IMG/VR virus record: IMGVR_UViG_3300023210_000135
Location: 1-31,398 of that record
Strand: one strand, 5' to 3'
Origin: a virus
DNA: 31,398 nt
Part shown: positions 1 through 7,277 of the stretch, piece by piece
How positions within the stretch are numbered: position 1 is the first letter of the stretch
Layout of the letters: every line of letters begins with the position of its first letter
Translations under genes and position numbers: made by a program
The notes under the pieces: generated by a model
What the model was told of the DNA's origin: nothing
The model's database searches: none
Seen by the model: only the letters and a program-made list of their open reading frames with translations

Positions 1-4
1 TTCT

Positions 5-886
5 TTATTCATCGTCAACTCCTATTTCGTTCCATTCATGATATTTCATAAATATTGGGCGCGGTCTCTCAACCTTTTTCCGTTCTTCTGAAGATAAGAA
101 GTCACAGTATCCATCCCAAGAGTCTATGTTGTAATACCATGGGACTTCAACCTTGCTTTCTATATCTATTATAACAGATTTAAAGATTTTGTCAAGAGAA
201 AAATAACGTGCAGACCATCTTTCTTCTTTTGGTAGTTTCTCCCTGGGATATAAACCGCCCTCTAAAACTTTAGAATTGTATCTTCCTGTTCCCTCGCGGA
301 TCTTTCGGCGCGCAATGACAAAATCATCTTTATCGAAAGTAAAACCAAGATATTCACCATCCTGAACAGTCTTCCCTGCATGAGATAACATGAACGGACG
401 CTCGCTAGAAATATCTTTCCGGTGCTCCCGTAGTATTTCTGGGTCATAGACACCATAAGGGAAGGCGACATAATTTCTAGTTGGAATCACCCATTTACTT
501 AGACGCGCCGAGATTTCGAAAGCTGTAACTGCTCCATGTAAGATGCTCCAAGCTAAGCAGTCTCTCTTGCCAATGTCTTTGGCTCGGATTGGGACGTAGA
601 ATATCGGGATTTGTTTTCTCGTTTGGGATGGGTATGGGTCTAGACGACGGCCAATCCACACAGGATCTTGGACCCATTCGCCTAGGCGGTGTCGAATCAG
701 GGGTTCGATGTCATCGTTGCAGACAATCCAGATAGTCTCACATCCAGCCCATGCGCACTCGGATACAGCGCGTTCAACTGCGAGATAGTCTGGCGCGATG
801 GGCATCAGCGCGTCGTGCCAATCCATTTTGAAATCAAGAGGCTGTCCCGCTACGGGAATAACCCCAGCCAGATGAAAAGACCCCAT
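5..886 (-). CDS. Nucleotidyltransferase-like protein (GT-A fold, putative)
   Basis: The N-terminus (residues about 4-75) reads like a sugar-nucleotide or GT-A nucleotidyltransferase: a first strand AGVIPVAG, then DWHDALMPIAPDYLAVERAV, then a strand WIVCNDDIEPLIRHRLGEWV. This matches the usual order of nucleotide-binding loop, 'activation at the loaded position' helix and second Rossmann strand. The canonical GxGTRLxP signature is not present, so substrate and activity are open. The C-terminal 200 residues are unrecognised. I chose the ATG at 884-886 rather than the TTG two codons upstream because AGGGG lies six bases before it. The stop codon TAG of the upstream gene forms part of that ribosome site. 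It could equally be a glycosyltransferase-fold protein without catalysis. A sigma70-like promoter lies inside its 3' end. Confidence 0.55.
   Translation of the reverse strand: MGSFHLAGVIPVAGQPLDFKMDWHDALMPIAPDYLAVERAVSECAWAGCETIWIVCNDDIEPLIRHRLGEWVQDPVWIGRRLDPYPSQTRKQIPIFYVPIRAKDIGKRDCLAWSILHGAVTAFEISARLSKWVIPTRNYVAFPYGVYDPEILREHRKDISSERPFMLSHAGKTVQDGEYLGFTFDKDDFVIARRKIREGTGRYNSKVLEGGLYPREKLPKEERWSARYFSLDKIFKSVIIDIESKVEVPWYYNIDSWDGYCDFLSSEERKKVERPRPIFMKYHEWNEIGVDDE
168..195 (-). promoter_or_regulatory. Sigma70-like promoter inside the nucleotidyltransferase gene
   Basis: On the minus strand there is a perfect TTGACA (190-195), a 16-base spacer and a perfect TATAAT (168-173) preceded by TGT, that is an extended -10. 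It would drive genes left of the window. Being inside a coding sequence it could be chance, but it matches five others of the same design and orientation in this window. Confidence 0.5.
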
Positions 887-895
887 TGTCAACCC

Positions 896-1243
896 CTAAA
901 CCTTATATTTAAGCCATGCAAAGAAACTTCTTTTTTCAAGATAGTCATCGTAAAGGTCATTTGAATATGCTTCCTGTTCAAATCTTATTTGATAATAAGC
1001 CTTTTCGGAGTCTCTATACTTAATTAACCCATGGATATAATCGAAAAGGTAGATTAACAAGAAGCCAATTATTAAAGTTTCGATATATTGTCTAAAGTGA
1101 ATTGTTTCATGGGTGATGGTAGTCTCATTCCCTTCGTCTCTTATGAAAACAAAGGGGAACAAGGTTATAGCATATACACTCATGACCCAACTTAGTAACG
1201 CGGGGACTCTGCTATTTTTAATTATGATTGGGTTTTTTAACAT
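896..1243 (-). CDS. Small membrane protein with HExxH zinc-protease motif
   Basis: This 115-residue protein has a hydrophobic N-terminal segment (about residues 14-33), then HETIH at about residues 44-48, a second hydrophobic segment (about 56-70), and an acidic FEQEAY near residue 90. HExxH followed by a downstream glutamate is the zinc-binding plan of gluzincin metallopeptidases, and the flanking hydrophobic stretches suggest membrane attachment. No family name can be given with confidence. The start ATG overlaps the stop of the upstream DUF6356 gene (TAATG), so the two are probably translationally coupled. A regulated membrane protease or a lysis/envelope function is possible but is inference only. 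Confidence 0.5.
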   Translation of the reverse strand: MLKNPIIIKNSRVPALLSWVMSVYAITLFPFVFIRDEGNETTITHETIHFRQYIETLIIGFLLIYLFDYIHGLIKYRDSEKAYYQIRFEQEAYSNDLYDDYLEKRSFFAWLKYKV

Positions 1244-1479
1244 TATCTGTTTTTGGACCTCTTCGATTCCAGAAATTCAATCAATGAGTTTACATCTGAG
1301 CCATATGGTGGAGTAAAATTAGGAATAATTGAATGGACAAGCTGAGCAAGAGATGAAAGAAGAAGTACAGAAGCAATTTCCCATGCGTGACGGAAATGCT
1401 CATAATAGGTTTCATTGATCTCTTGAAGGTGTCCCATCTTTTCATAAGTAGTCTTCCGAAATTTTAGAAAACAAAACAT
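1243..1479 (-). CDS. DUF6356 family small protein
   Basis: The core INETYYEHFRHA, followed by a hydrophobic helix and LAQLVHSIIPNF, matches the pattern of DUF6356: an E-T-Y-x-E-H motif, one membrane-like helix, then a histidine and a short C-terminal helix. Family members are small proteins of unknown function found in Proteobacteria. The first ATG (1477-1479) gives 78 residues and a 38-base overlap with the upstream gene but has no visible ribosome site. The ATG at 1435-1437 gives 64 residues, no overlap and a weak GAAAAG site, and is a real alternative. It is coupled to the downstream membrane HExxH gene, which suggests a shared membrane role. Confidence 0.6.
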   Translation of the reverse strand: MFCFLKFRKTTYEKMGHLQEINETYYEHFRHAWEIASVLLLSSLAQLVHSIIPNFTPPYGSDVNSLIEFLESKRSKNR

Positions 1480-2338
1480 TATTTATTTTTGAAGTATAAT
1501 TCTGCATATCATTTTTATAATTTTTAAGTATCTCTTCTGGGGTGTCATATCTAAATTCAAATCTATCGTCATCTTCATAAAATGTTTCAACCTTTGGTAT
1601 TATCTGGCGCTCGGTTGGCTCTATTTTAACTGAATAATATCGGTATATGTTGGGGTTGTATGTGTCTCTGCCGTTCCTGGCACCCTTTATCCCCGCCTTC
1701 TTCATCATATCTAAGATCTTAAACCTGGCCATCGTATCTGAATAATCAAAAATATTTATTTCTTCGCGGCTTAGGTGGGAAACTGCCACTAAATCTTTTC
1801 GTGTTCGACCTGCTTTCTGTATTCCAAAACGGTCGGATGGATAGAAGTGTACAGCCTTAACAAAGTCCGATTGGGTTTCAAATATTTGGTGATCATGTTC
1901 CATACCACTGCGGACGTTGAACCAATCCAAAACTTTGCACTTTCCCTCATGCCTCTCTTTTACCAGAGGAAGTCCTGAAACTCTTGTGTCATCAAATACC
2001 ACCAGATTTTTGAATTCAAACCTCCCAAGTCGTGAATTAGGGGTTGTGACTTTCAGGAGGTTATCCCGAATGCTTGCAAACGCTGCTCGGTTTGACATCG
2101 GAAGTTGTCCTCCGACCCCCAAAAGAAACATTAATCTTTCCCACGCTCTGCGGTAACTTTTTGAGTGAGTATGTAAAAAGCTGAAGTCATAGTCGTCAGA
2201 GCACCCATCAAATCTAAAAGGGGGAAGAGGCTCAATACAAATACAAGGGCAACCAGCGAAGAAAGAATATAAGAGAGCATTTAATCCGCCACCAATAACA
2301 ATTGTTTCATGTACATAAGTATGTTTATCTATTCTCAA
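1442..2338 (-). CDS. Rossmann-fold flavoprotein-like protein
   Basis: The N-terminus, residues 12-36, contains a hydrophobic strand and a GGGLNALL glycine motif, then a second strand ending in glutamate (ICIEP). That is the dinucleotide-binding signature of FAD- or NAD-dependent oxidoreductases. The remaining 260 residues do not let me name a reaction. The start is TTG at 2336-2338: no ATG lies upstream of the glycine motif, and AGGGA sits six bases before the TTG, formed partly by the TAG stop of the preceding gene. It sits in a run of small accessory genes and may act in cofactor or sugar metabolism together with the nucleotidyltransferase-like gene two genes downstream; this link is inference. 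Confidence 0.5.
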   Translation of the reverse strand: MRIDKHTYVHETIVIGGGLNALLYSFFAGCPCICIEPLPPFRFDGCSDDYDFSFLHTHSKSYRRAWERLMFLLGVGGQLPMSNRAAFASIRDNLLKVTTPNSRLGRFEFKNLVVFDDTRVSGLPLVKERHEGKCKVLDWFNVRSGMEHDHQIFETQSDFVKAVHFYPSDRFGIQKAGRTRKDLVAVSHLSREEINIFDYSDTMARFKILDMMKKAGIKGARNGRDTYNPNIYRYYSVKIEPTERQIIPKVETFYEDDDRFEFRYDTPEEILKNYKNDMQNYTSKINNVLFSKISEDYL

Positions 2339-2346
2339 GTAGTTCC

Positions 2347-2616
2347 CTACCGATTCATCCAGTGTTGAATTTTTTCTAAAGACGAGACGATTTTATCTGG
2401 CTCGATAAAAAGAATTGTGTCGACACGATATTGTTTTCTAGTATAATCTCGATTAGTAAGCTTGTTTCTCCAAGCAACTGCGCCCTCTTGAGCCTCATCA
2501 TTTACCCATCTAACGTTAAGATGAGTCCACGAATCTATCTCTTCTTGTCCCATGACAATCCCAAATCTCAAAATGCTTCCATACTTTTGTGCTACGGTGC
2601 GCCCTATGTGGTTCAT
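2347..2616 (-). CDS. Small hypothetical protein, SH3-like beta-rich
   Basis: This 89-residue protein begins with a pattern typical of small SH3/KOW-like domains: GRTVAQKYGSILRFGIVMGQ, then a W and an HLNVRWVND strand, with alternating hydrophobic residues throughout and a charged C-terminal helix. No enzyme motif is present and no function can be assigned. GAGGAG lies five bases before the ATG. The TAG stop of the upstream gene immediately precedes this site, so the two genes are tightly linked. Similar short beta proteins are common between early genes of T4-like phages. Confidence 0.55.
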   Translation of the reverse strand: MNHIGRTVAQKYGSILRFGIVMGQEEIDSWTHLNVRWVNDEAQEGAVAWRNKLTNRDYTRKQYRVDTILFIEPDKIVSSLEKIQHWMNR

Positions 2617-2626
2617 ACTATCTCCT

Positions 2627-3181
2627 CTAGTTTTTGTAAAAAGAATCTTCTAATTTTTTTGCTGGAATCTTCTTCCAGACAACAGCGATTATATTATTTG
2701 TTCCCGAATGCTTATATAAGAATCCGATATACCCTCTCGCTTCTGCTAAGACGGCAGCGCGTTCATAGGGATTTAAAAATCTTGGGTGATATCTATCAAG
2801 ACCGGTCAGTTCTTGGAATTCCTCGTATTTTTCTTCTTTTGAGAGTTTTAAAGGATCCTCATGTATGGGATACAGTTTATCAAAGTCAATTTCTGATACA
2901 TAGGCGGTTTTGCCAGGAATCCTCCCGATTCCAGGGTCTTCCTGACCCATTTCTGTAAAAAAGAAAACCCTAGGTCTGTCCCATGTTCGATATTCTGTCC
3001 TAGAAAAAATATTCTTACTCTTTGCAGAGATCTCCGGATCAAGTTCAGCGATATCAGAAGCATCTGACACATGGTATAGTTTGATCTTACCCTTGTCGTC
3101 TACTTTTAGACTATTTCGATAGGTATCGAACGTGTCCGAAGTTTCATTGAGGAAGTTTCTCCAAATTTTATTAACATTCAC
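2627..3181 (-). CDS. ADP-ribosyltransferase-like protein with putative capsid-targeting N-terminus
   Basis: Residues 33-100 resemble small ADP-ribosyltransferase folds: KLYHVS (His37), a DPE segment, WDRPRVFFFT (68-76), then KTAYVSEID (Tyr94) and a C-terminal GYIGFLY strand region. This matches the H-Y order of RNA/protein 2'-type transferases such as Arr, but a catalytic glutamate cannot be placed with certainty. The first 13 residues include IWRNFLNE, ending in L-N-E before Thr14. That form matches T4 prohead protease sites (L/I-x-E) and T4 Alt, an ADP-ribosyltransferase packed in the head and clipped at its N-terminus. The start is GTG at 3179-3181; no in-frame ATG is near. Fold assignment is moderate and packaging is inference. 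Confidence 0.5.
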   Translation of the reverse strand: MNVNKIWRNFLNETSDTFDTYRNSLKVDDKGKIKLYHVSDASDIAELDPEISAKSKNIFSRTEYRTWDRPRVFFFTEMGQEDPGIGRIPGKTAYVSEIDFDKLYPIHEDPLKLSKEEKYEEFQELTGLDRYHPRFLNPYERAAVLAEARGYIGFLYKHSGTNNIIAVVWKKIPAKKLEDSFYKN

Positions 3182-3184
3182 AGC

Positions 3185-3343
3185 TTACTTCTTTTTCTTA
3201 ATAATTTGTTCTAGACGCTCCGATAAAAATTTATCTAATTTATTGGACAGCGGGGCAGTAAGAAGCCCTCTACCTTTCTCTAGTCTTTCTTTAACAAGTT
3301 CTTTGATTAAGATCACAAGCTTGTCTTTATTCATCTTTCCCAT
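3185..3343 (-). CDS. Short lysine-rich hypothetical protein
   Basis: A 52-residue reading frame fills the space between the ADP-ribosyltransferase-like gene and the GroES-like gene. It is almost entirely charged amphipathic helix (KLVILIKELVKERLEKG, later LSERLEQIIKKKK). The ATG at 3341-3343 is preceded by GGAGG about 11 bases upstream; a second ATG three codons later is possible. Its fit between neighbours and its ribosome site make it likely real. No function is apparent; a small nucleic-acid-binding or regulatory peptide is possible. Confidence 0.55.
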   Translation of the reverse strand: MGKMNKDKLVILIKELVKERLEKGRGLLTAPLSNKLDKFLSERLEQIIKKKK

Positions 3344-3346
3344 CTT

Positions 3347-3628
3347 TTATTCATCCTCCGGAAGTGTGCCACACACACCGTTTTCTAATATTAAATAGAC
3401 TAGTCCCTCTCCAAAATCCACTTCTTCAATCATATGGCTTAAGACTACGGCTCTCTGACCACTGCCGAGTGGAGGCTTGACGCCAGGAGCGACTGCAACA
3501 ATTTTTACTAGTTCGTGTGCCATAACCTTCGGCTTAAAACCGTCTGGTAACTGGATCAAACTTTCTTGTTCTGTCTTTTCTAATTTTGTCCTTTCGATCA
3601 GGATGTATTTATTGCAGGGCTGAAACAT
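3347..3628 (-). CDS. GroES-like co-chaperonin
   Basis: At 93 residues the protein matches the length of GroES (about 95-100). It shows the family layout: N-terminal P-x-N-K-Y-I-L-I strand, a mobile-loop-like stretch ending in SLIQLP (about 24-29), ELVKIVAVAPGVK at about 39-51, a VVL strand, an EEVDFGEGLVYLILEN region and a closing strand. GroES caps GroEL folding chambers, and T4 gp31 does the same for folding the major capsid protein gp23, so this gene may help fold a virion protein in the host cytoplasm. Its ATG has AGGAG nine bases upstream, within the 3' end of the reductase gene, four bases from its stop. Divergence from bacterial GroES leaves some doubt. Confidence 0.6.
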   Translation of the reverse strand: MFQPCNKYILIERTKLEKTEQESLIQLPDGFKPKVMAHELVKIVAVAPGVKPPLGSGQRAVVLSHMIEEVDFGEGLVYLILENGVCGTLPEDE

Positions 3629-3631
3629 GAA

Positions 3632-5869
3632 TTATTCTCCTAGGGGTTGGGGTTGATTCCTTAAAGCTTCTAAATATTCTGTTGGCAGTTCACAAGCTCC
3701 GCCAGAGCAGGCAGATTCTTGTTGAAAATCAATGTTATCCGTCTCTTCGCTCATGAGTGTCCAATCAACATCTTTATATTCTTGAGAGAGTTTCTCCCAG
3801 AGCTTCAGGTTATGGACGTCTTTAAGACAGTAAGTCATCTTTCTTACATTTCCTTCAAAATGACTATCGGCGAATTTAATAGCGGCTGATGCCCAGTCTC
3901 TCTTATTGATGTCGACGTGGTTTAGAGACTCGCCGATCCCGAGGAGGCAATCACAAGCAGACCATAGATCGCCATCGAACTTCACCAGAGCGGCCTCGAT
4001 GATTCCAGAAGCAAAAAAAGAACCTGCGCCGTACTCGCGAAGGATATCGTTGGGATATGGCACCGCGCAGAATGGAGCTTGAGGGTAGTCTCTATCACCA
4101 GAATATGGCAACAAACTTACGCCGGCGAAGTCCTTACGATTCTTATAAATAAAATCAGCTACAGAGTCCCATTCATGCTCCTTCACATGAATCGTGTTCG
4201 AGACATTATGCCTCATTCCGCGTCGAACACATAAATCTATGTTTGTGCCATACCTAACCCAATTCTGCTGGGTTGTCTTAACACTCTCCAAGAGGGTAAA
4301 AGCATCGATTTGGTTCTTAGTCTTCGCTCCAGAGGGAACCTCGCACAAAAAAGTGATCACTTCAGTGACCCCGTTTGGATCCCAAACACTTTGTTCAACT
4401 GCTCGGGGGTTAATATTTTTGAAATAAGAAACCGGGTTCTCTTGGACGTTGGCTTGAACCCTGCGAAAGTATCTTTTTGCATGGTGCGGGTGAATTCCGC
4501 TAGCGGTTCCAAGGATGCAAGAGGTTGAACCAGCCGGCTTTATACAAGTTGTTCTTGCCGCAACATTCGTACCAATTATTCCGGCGATGAACCTGTTGAC
4601 TTCCTTGACAATCTTTGCGCCTTGACGCTGGATGGCGGGATCAAATAGAATATCCGGGCTATCCATCATGCCAGTAACAGAGACTCCTAGCAACGCTTCT
4701 CTCCGAGTAATCGATTCAGTCACAGAGCCAACATAGGGAAAGTCTATATATGCCGCCTGGAGGGTTCCAATTATCGCTGCGATTCGACAAGCACTATAGA
4801 AAGCCTCTTCGGTATTAGCCTTTTTTCCATTGATCTCGGTTAGATTGCAGAACTGCCAGCCGGTTTTACCAGTCTCTTCATCGACAGGATAGAGGCTGAT
4901 TTCTGCACAGGGGTTGAAGCCACACTCGGTATCTTCCGCCCAGATAAACCCTGGCTCTCCAAACTCTCGTACACACTCCATAAGATTATCAAAATCTTGC
5001 TTTGTTGTCCTGTCACGGACGAGGAGAGCGCTGTTGTTGGACCTGCCCCGTTGAGGATTCTCAAGCAGCCAGCGACCGGTCTTTGCTTTGGCCATATCTT
5101 CGTCATCAGGAGAGAATAAAGCAATCGTCGCTGAACGTCGGACACCTCCGGAGATAACAGCATCTGCCGCATGCATAATAATATCGTATACCTGGATAGG
5201 CTGTAATTTAACTCTGTCTAAATTTCCGAGCGCATTTTCGAGAACCTCTTGGATTAAGCCCAATGACCTTTCAAGACCCTTTGGACCAGGGGCTTTTGAG
5301 CCCGAACTTAAAGGAGAGCCGGCGGGACGAATCAAAGAATAATCAAAAACGACGTCGAAGCCGACATATTCATCAAAATCGGGAATTCCACCCAGATAAC
5401 TGGACATCAAGACCCCGATTGAGTCTGCCCAGCCTTCGATTGTATCCGGAACGACAAAAATTTTCTCGCCATCAGAGGGACGATGGATTGGAGGGAGCGC
5501 GTCGACGTGATGTTTTTGAACACTAAAACCGATGCCGCAACCACAAAGGAGAAGGTACATCAACTCCTGAAAAACGCGAGGGCGATTAATATGCCCGAAA
5601 CCACAGTTGTAAAGTCTTGCATTATGCTTGAAAATTGGGTCACCGCCAAATTGGAGAACACGTTGAGATCCCAAGACTTCTTTCTTCTTAACTGCAGCCT
5701 CTGCTTCATCGATATACTCTGAAATTTCAGGAAAGGCTTTGAATTTCTCCCTGTGCATATCGAAGACGCGCGTAACCTGCTCTGCCCAAGTTTCTCGTCT
5801 TTTCTCTTCCGGCAAATACTTTGCGTATTTGGCTATTCTCGTGTATTCCTGTAGGGTGCTAATTGACAT
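3632..5869 (-). CDS. nrdJ: Adenosylcobalamin-dependent ribonucleoside-triphosphate reductase (class II, monomeric)
   Basis: At 745 residues it is close to the Lactobacillus leichmannii RTPR length (739). Family residues are visible: Cys89 in LYNCGF and Cys341 in CNLTEIN as the likely redox pair, FNPCAEIS with thiyl-radical Cys321 and Glu323, a GGVRRSA loop (241-247), KPAGSTS in the substrate-phosphate region, and a C-terminal CSGGAC pair (about 721 and 726) that re-reduces the active site. The enzyme makes deoxyribonucleotides from ribonucleoside triphosphates and needs coenzyme B12 but no oxygen and no small subunit. It follows the helicase stop with zero spacing, so it is in the same transcript, started by the promoter at 7249-7277. 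No B12 riboswitch is seen. Confidence 0.95.
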   Translation of the reverse strand: MSISTLQEYTRIAKYAKYLPEEKRRETWAEQVTRVFDMHREKFKAFPEISEYIDEAEAAVKKKEVLGSQRVLQFGGDPIFKHNARLYNCGFGHINRPRVFQELMYLLLCGCGIGFSVQKHHVDALPPIHRPSDGEKIFVVPDTIEGWADSIGVLMSSYLGGIPDFDEYVGFDVVFDYSLIRPAGSPLSSGSKAPGPKGLERSLGLIQEVLENALGNLDRVKLQPIQVYDIIMHAADAVISGGVRRSATIALFSPDDEDMAKAKTGRWLLENPQRGRSNNSALLVRDRTTKQDFDNLMECVREFGEPGFIWAEDTECGFNPCAEISLYPVDEETGKTGWQFCNLTEINGKKANTEEAFYSACRIAAIIGTLQAAYIDFPYVGSVTESITRREALLGVSVTGMMDSPDILFDPAIQRQGAKIVKEVNRFIAGIIGTNVAARTTCIKPAGSTSCILGTASGIHPHHAKRYFRRVQANVQENPVSYFKNINPRAVEQSVWDPNGVTEVITFLCEVPSGAKTKNQIDAFTLLESVKTTQQNWVRYGTNIDLCVRRGMRHNVSNTIHVKEHEWDSVADFIYKNRKDFAGVSLLPYSGDRDYPQAPFCAVPYPNDILREYGAGSFFASGIIEAALVKFDGDLWSACDCLLGIGESLNHVDINKRDWASAAIKFADSHFEGNVRKMTYCLKDVHNLKLWEKLSQEYKDVDWTLMSEETDNIDFQQESACSGGACELPTEYLEALRNQPQPLGE

Positions 5870-7225
5870 TTATTTTTTTCCTTTCCATCTTTTATATTTC
5901 TCTTTCATCTTTTGCTCTTGTCTTTTTTTCGCTTCGAGCTTAACCTCTCCGATCGTTTCGCCGTGACTGGCGTGTACTTTAATAGTGATATTCGAAGTGT
6001 CCATGTGTATAGGGTAGACGATTCCATCGACGCCATTTCTATTCTTTGCAATAAAAATGCGACCTTCATTATTCAGTTTGTCTTCTGACGTTCTAGATAT
6101 TGAAAATATAAAATCTGCAACAAAACATTTGTTAAAAGCTTCCGAAATTGACTCCATAGTAATGACTTCAGCATTTAACCCAGAACGATTGGTTTGTGAA
6201 GCCGTCCATACACAACATTTATTCTCTTGCGCCAAGGCGCGCAACTGTTCATAAATAGTCTCTAATTCATGCCTTTTCTCTTTTAATATGGAAATCGGAC
6301 GTAAAAGGTCCGCGTAATCTACAAGAATAATATCCGGCTTAAAGTCACGATTTTTTAATTTTTCCAAATGACTTCGGATGGTGTTGACGCTAGCGGATTT
6401 GGTTGGATATTCTTTTACAACGAGGCTTCCTTTTAGGCTCTGAACCTTCTCATAAATTTCCTCTTTGAACGTTTTTAAATTGCCCAAGGGAACATTTGTT
6501 ATACAACTATCGAAACGAGATCCAACCACTACATCTGCTAGCTCCAGAGTATAATATAGAACGTTCTTCCCATCTTTCAGAGCCTGCGAGCCAATGTGGA
6601 CGAGAGCCATTGACTTCCCCGCTCCAGTTGGAGCGATGACCACGCCCAGTTCACCTGCGCCGAGACCATCCTGGGTTATCCTGTCTATCTCATCCCAGCC
6701 TGTTGAGACCGGAGAGCGAGCCCTATACATAAACCGCTGCTCAAAGTCTTTCAAATAATCATGACCACAATCAGAATCGCTACCAAGTTTCAGTGCGTCA
6801 TTTATGACCTGGGCGATCTCATCGAAAGACGAATTCTTAAGGAGCTTGACAGACCGTAGCATGGCCTCTTTGAGTTTCTGCTTCCTACAGAAATCAAGTG
6901 CTGTATGTCTAACATACTCGCTCTCGACTACTTCAGATTTTGAGATTCTAGCAAAGAAGTTTCTAATCTGCTGTTGAGTGATATCGTTTAAATCACCAAC
7001 CTCGGTCCTCAAGACAGAAGTCATAATCTTTTCAGTTGGATGAACTGAGAACTTTTCTCGGTATTTCCCTATCAGTCTAACAAATTCCTGAAGGTACTTC
7101 AATTCTAGGAAGTTAACATCGAGAACCTCGAACATCTGATCAGCAAAAGGTCGGTCGATCAAAACTAATTGACACAGCATTTCCTGAAAATCTTTGCCGT
7201 ATTGACTAAAACTTTCCTTTGACAT
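5870..7225 (-). CDS. Replicative DNA helicase, DnaB/gp41 family
   Basis: This is a hexameric 5'-3' replicative helicase candidate. The N-terminal 150 residues are helical, as in DnaB/gp41. The RecA-like motor follows: VVIAPTGAGKS (Walker A, about 195-205), NVLYYTLEL (H1a with Glu), and DIILVDYADLL (Walker B, about 298-308), then VWTASQTNRS as the H3-type Gln motif. T4 gp41 is 475 residues, DnaB about 471; this one has 451. I use the ATG at 7223-7225, which has GGAGG four bases upstream, not the TTG one codon before. The promoter at 7249-7277 lies just upstream. No primase domain is fused. Confidence 0.92.
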   Translation of the reverse strand: MSKESFSQYGKDFQEMLCQLVLIDRPFADQMFEVLDVNFLELKYLQEFVRLIGKYREKFSVHPTEKIMTSVLRTEVGDLNDITQQQIRNFFARISKSEVVESEYVRHTALDFCRKQKLKEAMLRSVKLLKNSSFDEIAQVINDALKLGSDSDCGHDYLKDFEQRFMYRARSPVSTGWDEIDRITQDGLGAGELGVVIAPTGAGKSMALVHIGSQALKDGKNVLYYTLELADVVVGSRFDSCITNVPLGNLKTFKEEIYEKVQSLKGSLVVKEYPTKSASVNTIRSHLEKLKNRDFKPDIILVDYADLLRPISILKEKRHELETIYEQLRALAQENKCCVWTASQTNRSGLNAEVITMESISEAFNKCFVADFIFSISRTSEDKLNNEGRIFIAKNRNGVDGIVYPIHMDTSNITIKVHASHGETIGEVKLEAKKRQEQKMKEKYKRWKGKK

Positions 7226-7248
7226 CAAACCTCCCGATTCTTATTAAT

Positions 7249-7277
7249 AATTTAACATATTTTAGATCGGATGTCAA
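7249..7277 (-). promoter_or_regulatory. Sigma70-like promoter for helicase and reductase genes
   Basis: The minus strand has a perfect TTGACA (7272-7277), a 17-base spacer and TAAATT (7249-7254) preceded by TGT (extended -10). It lies between the exonuclease stop and the helicase start; the -35 overlaps the exonuclease stop codon. Transcription would begin about 15-20 bases before the helicase start codon. Confidence 0.75.

Noticed and set aside
689-964. Plus-strand open frames throughout the window
   Set aside because: They lie opposite well-supported minus-strand genes, lack ribosome sites and show no recognisable domains.
5870-5900. B12 riboswitch before the reductase gene
   Set aside because: Reductase starts directly at the helicase stop; there is no leader.
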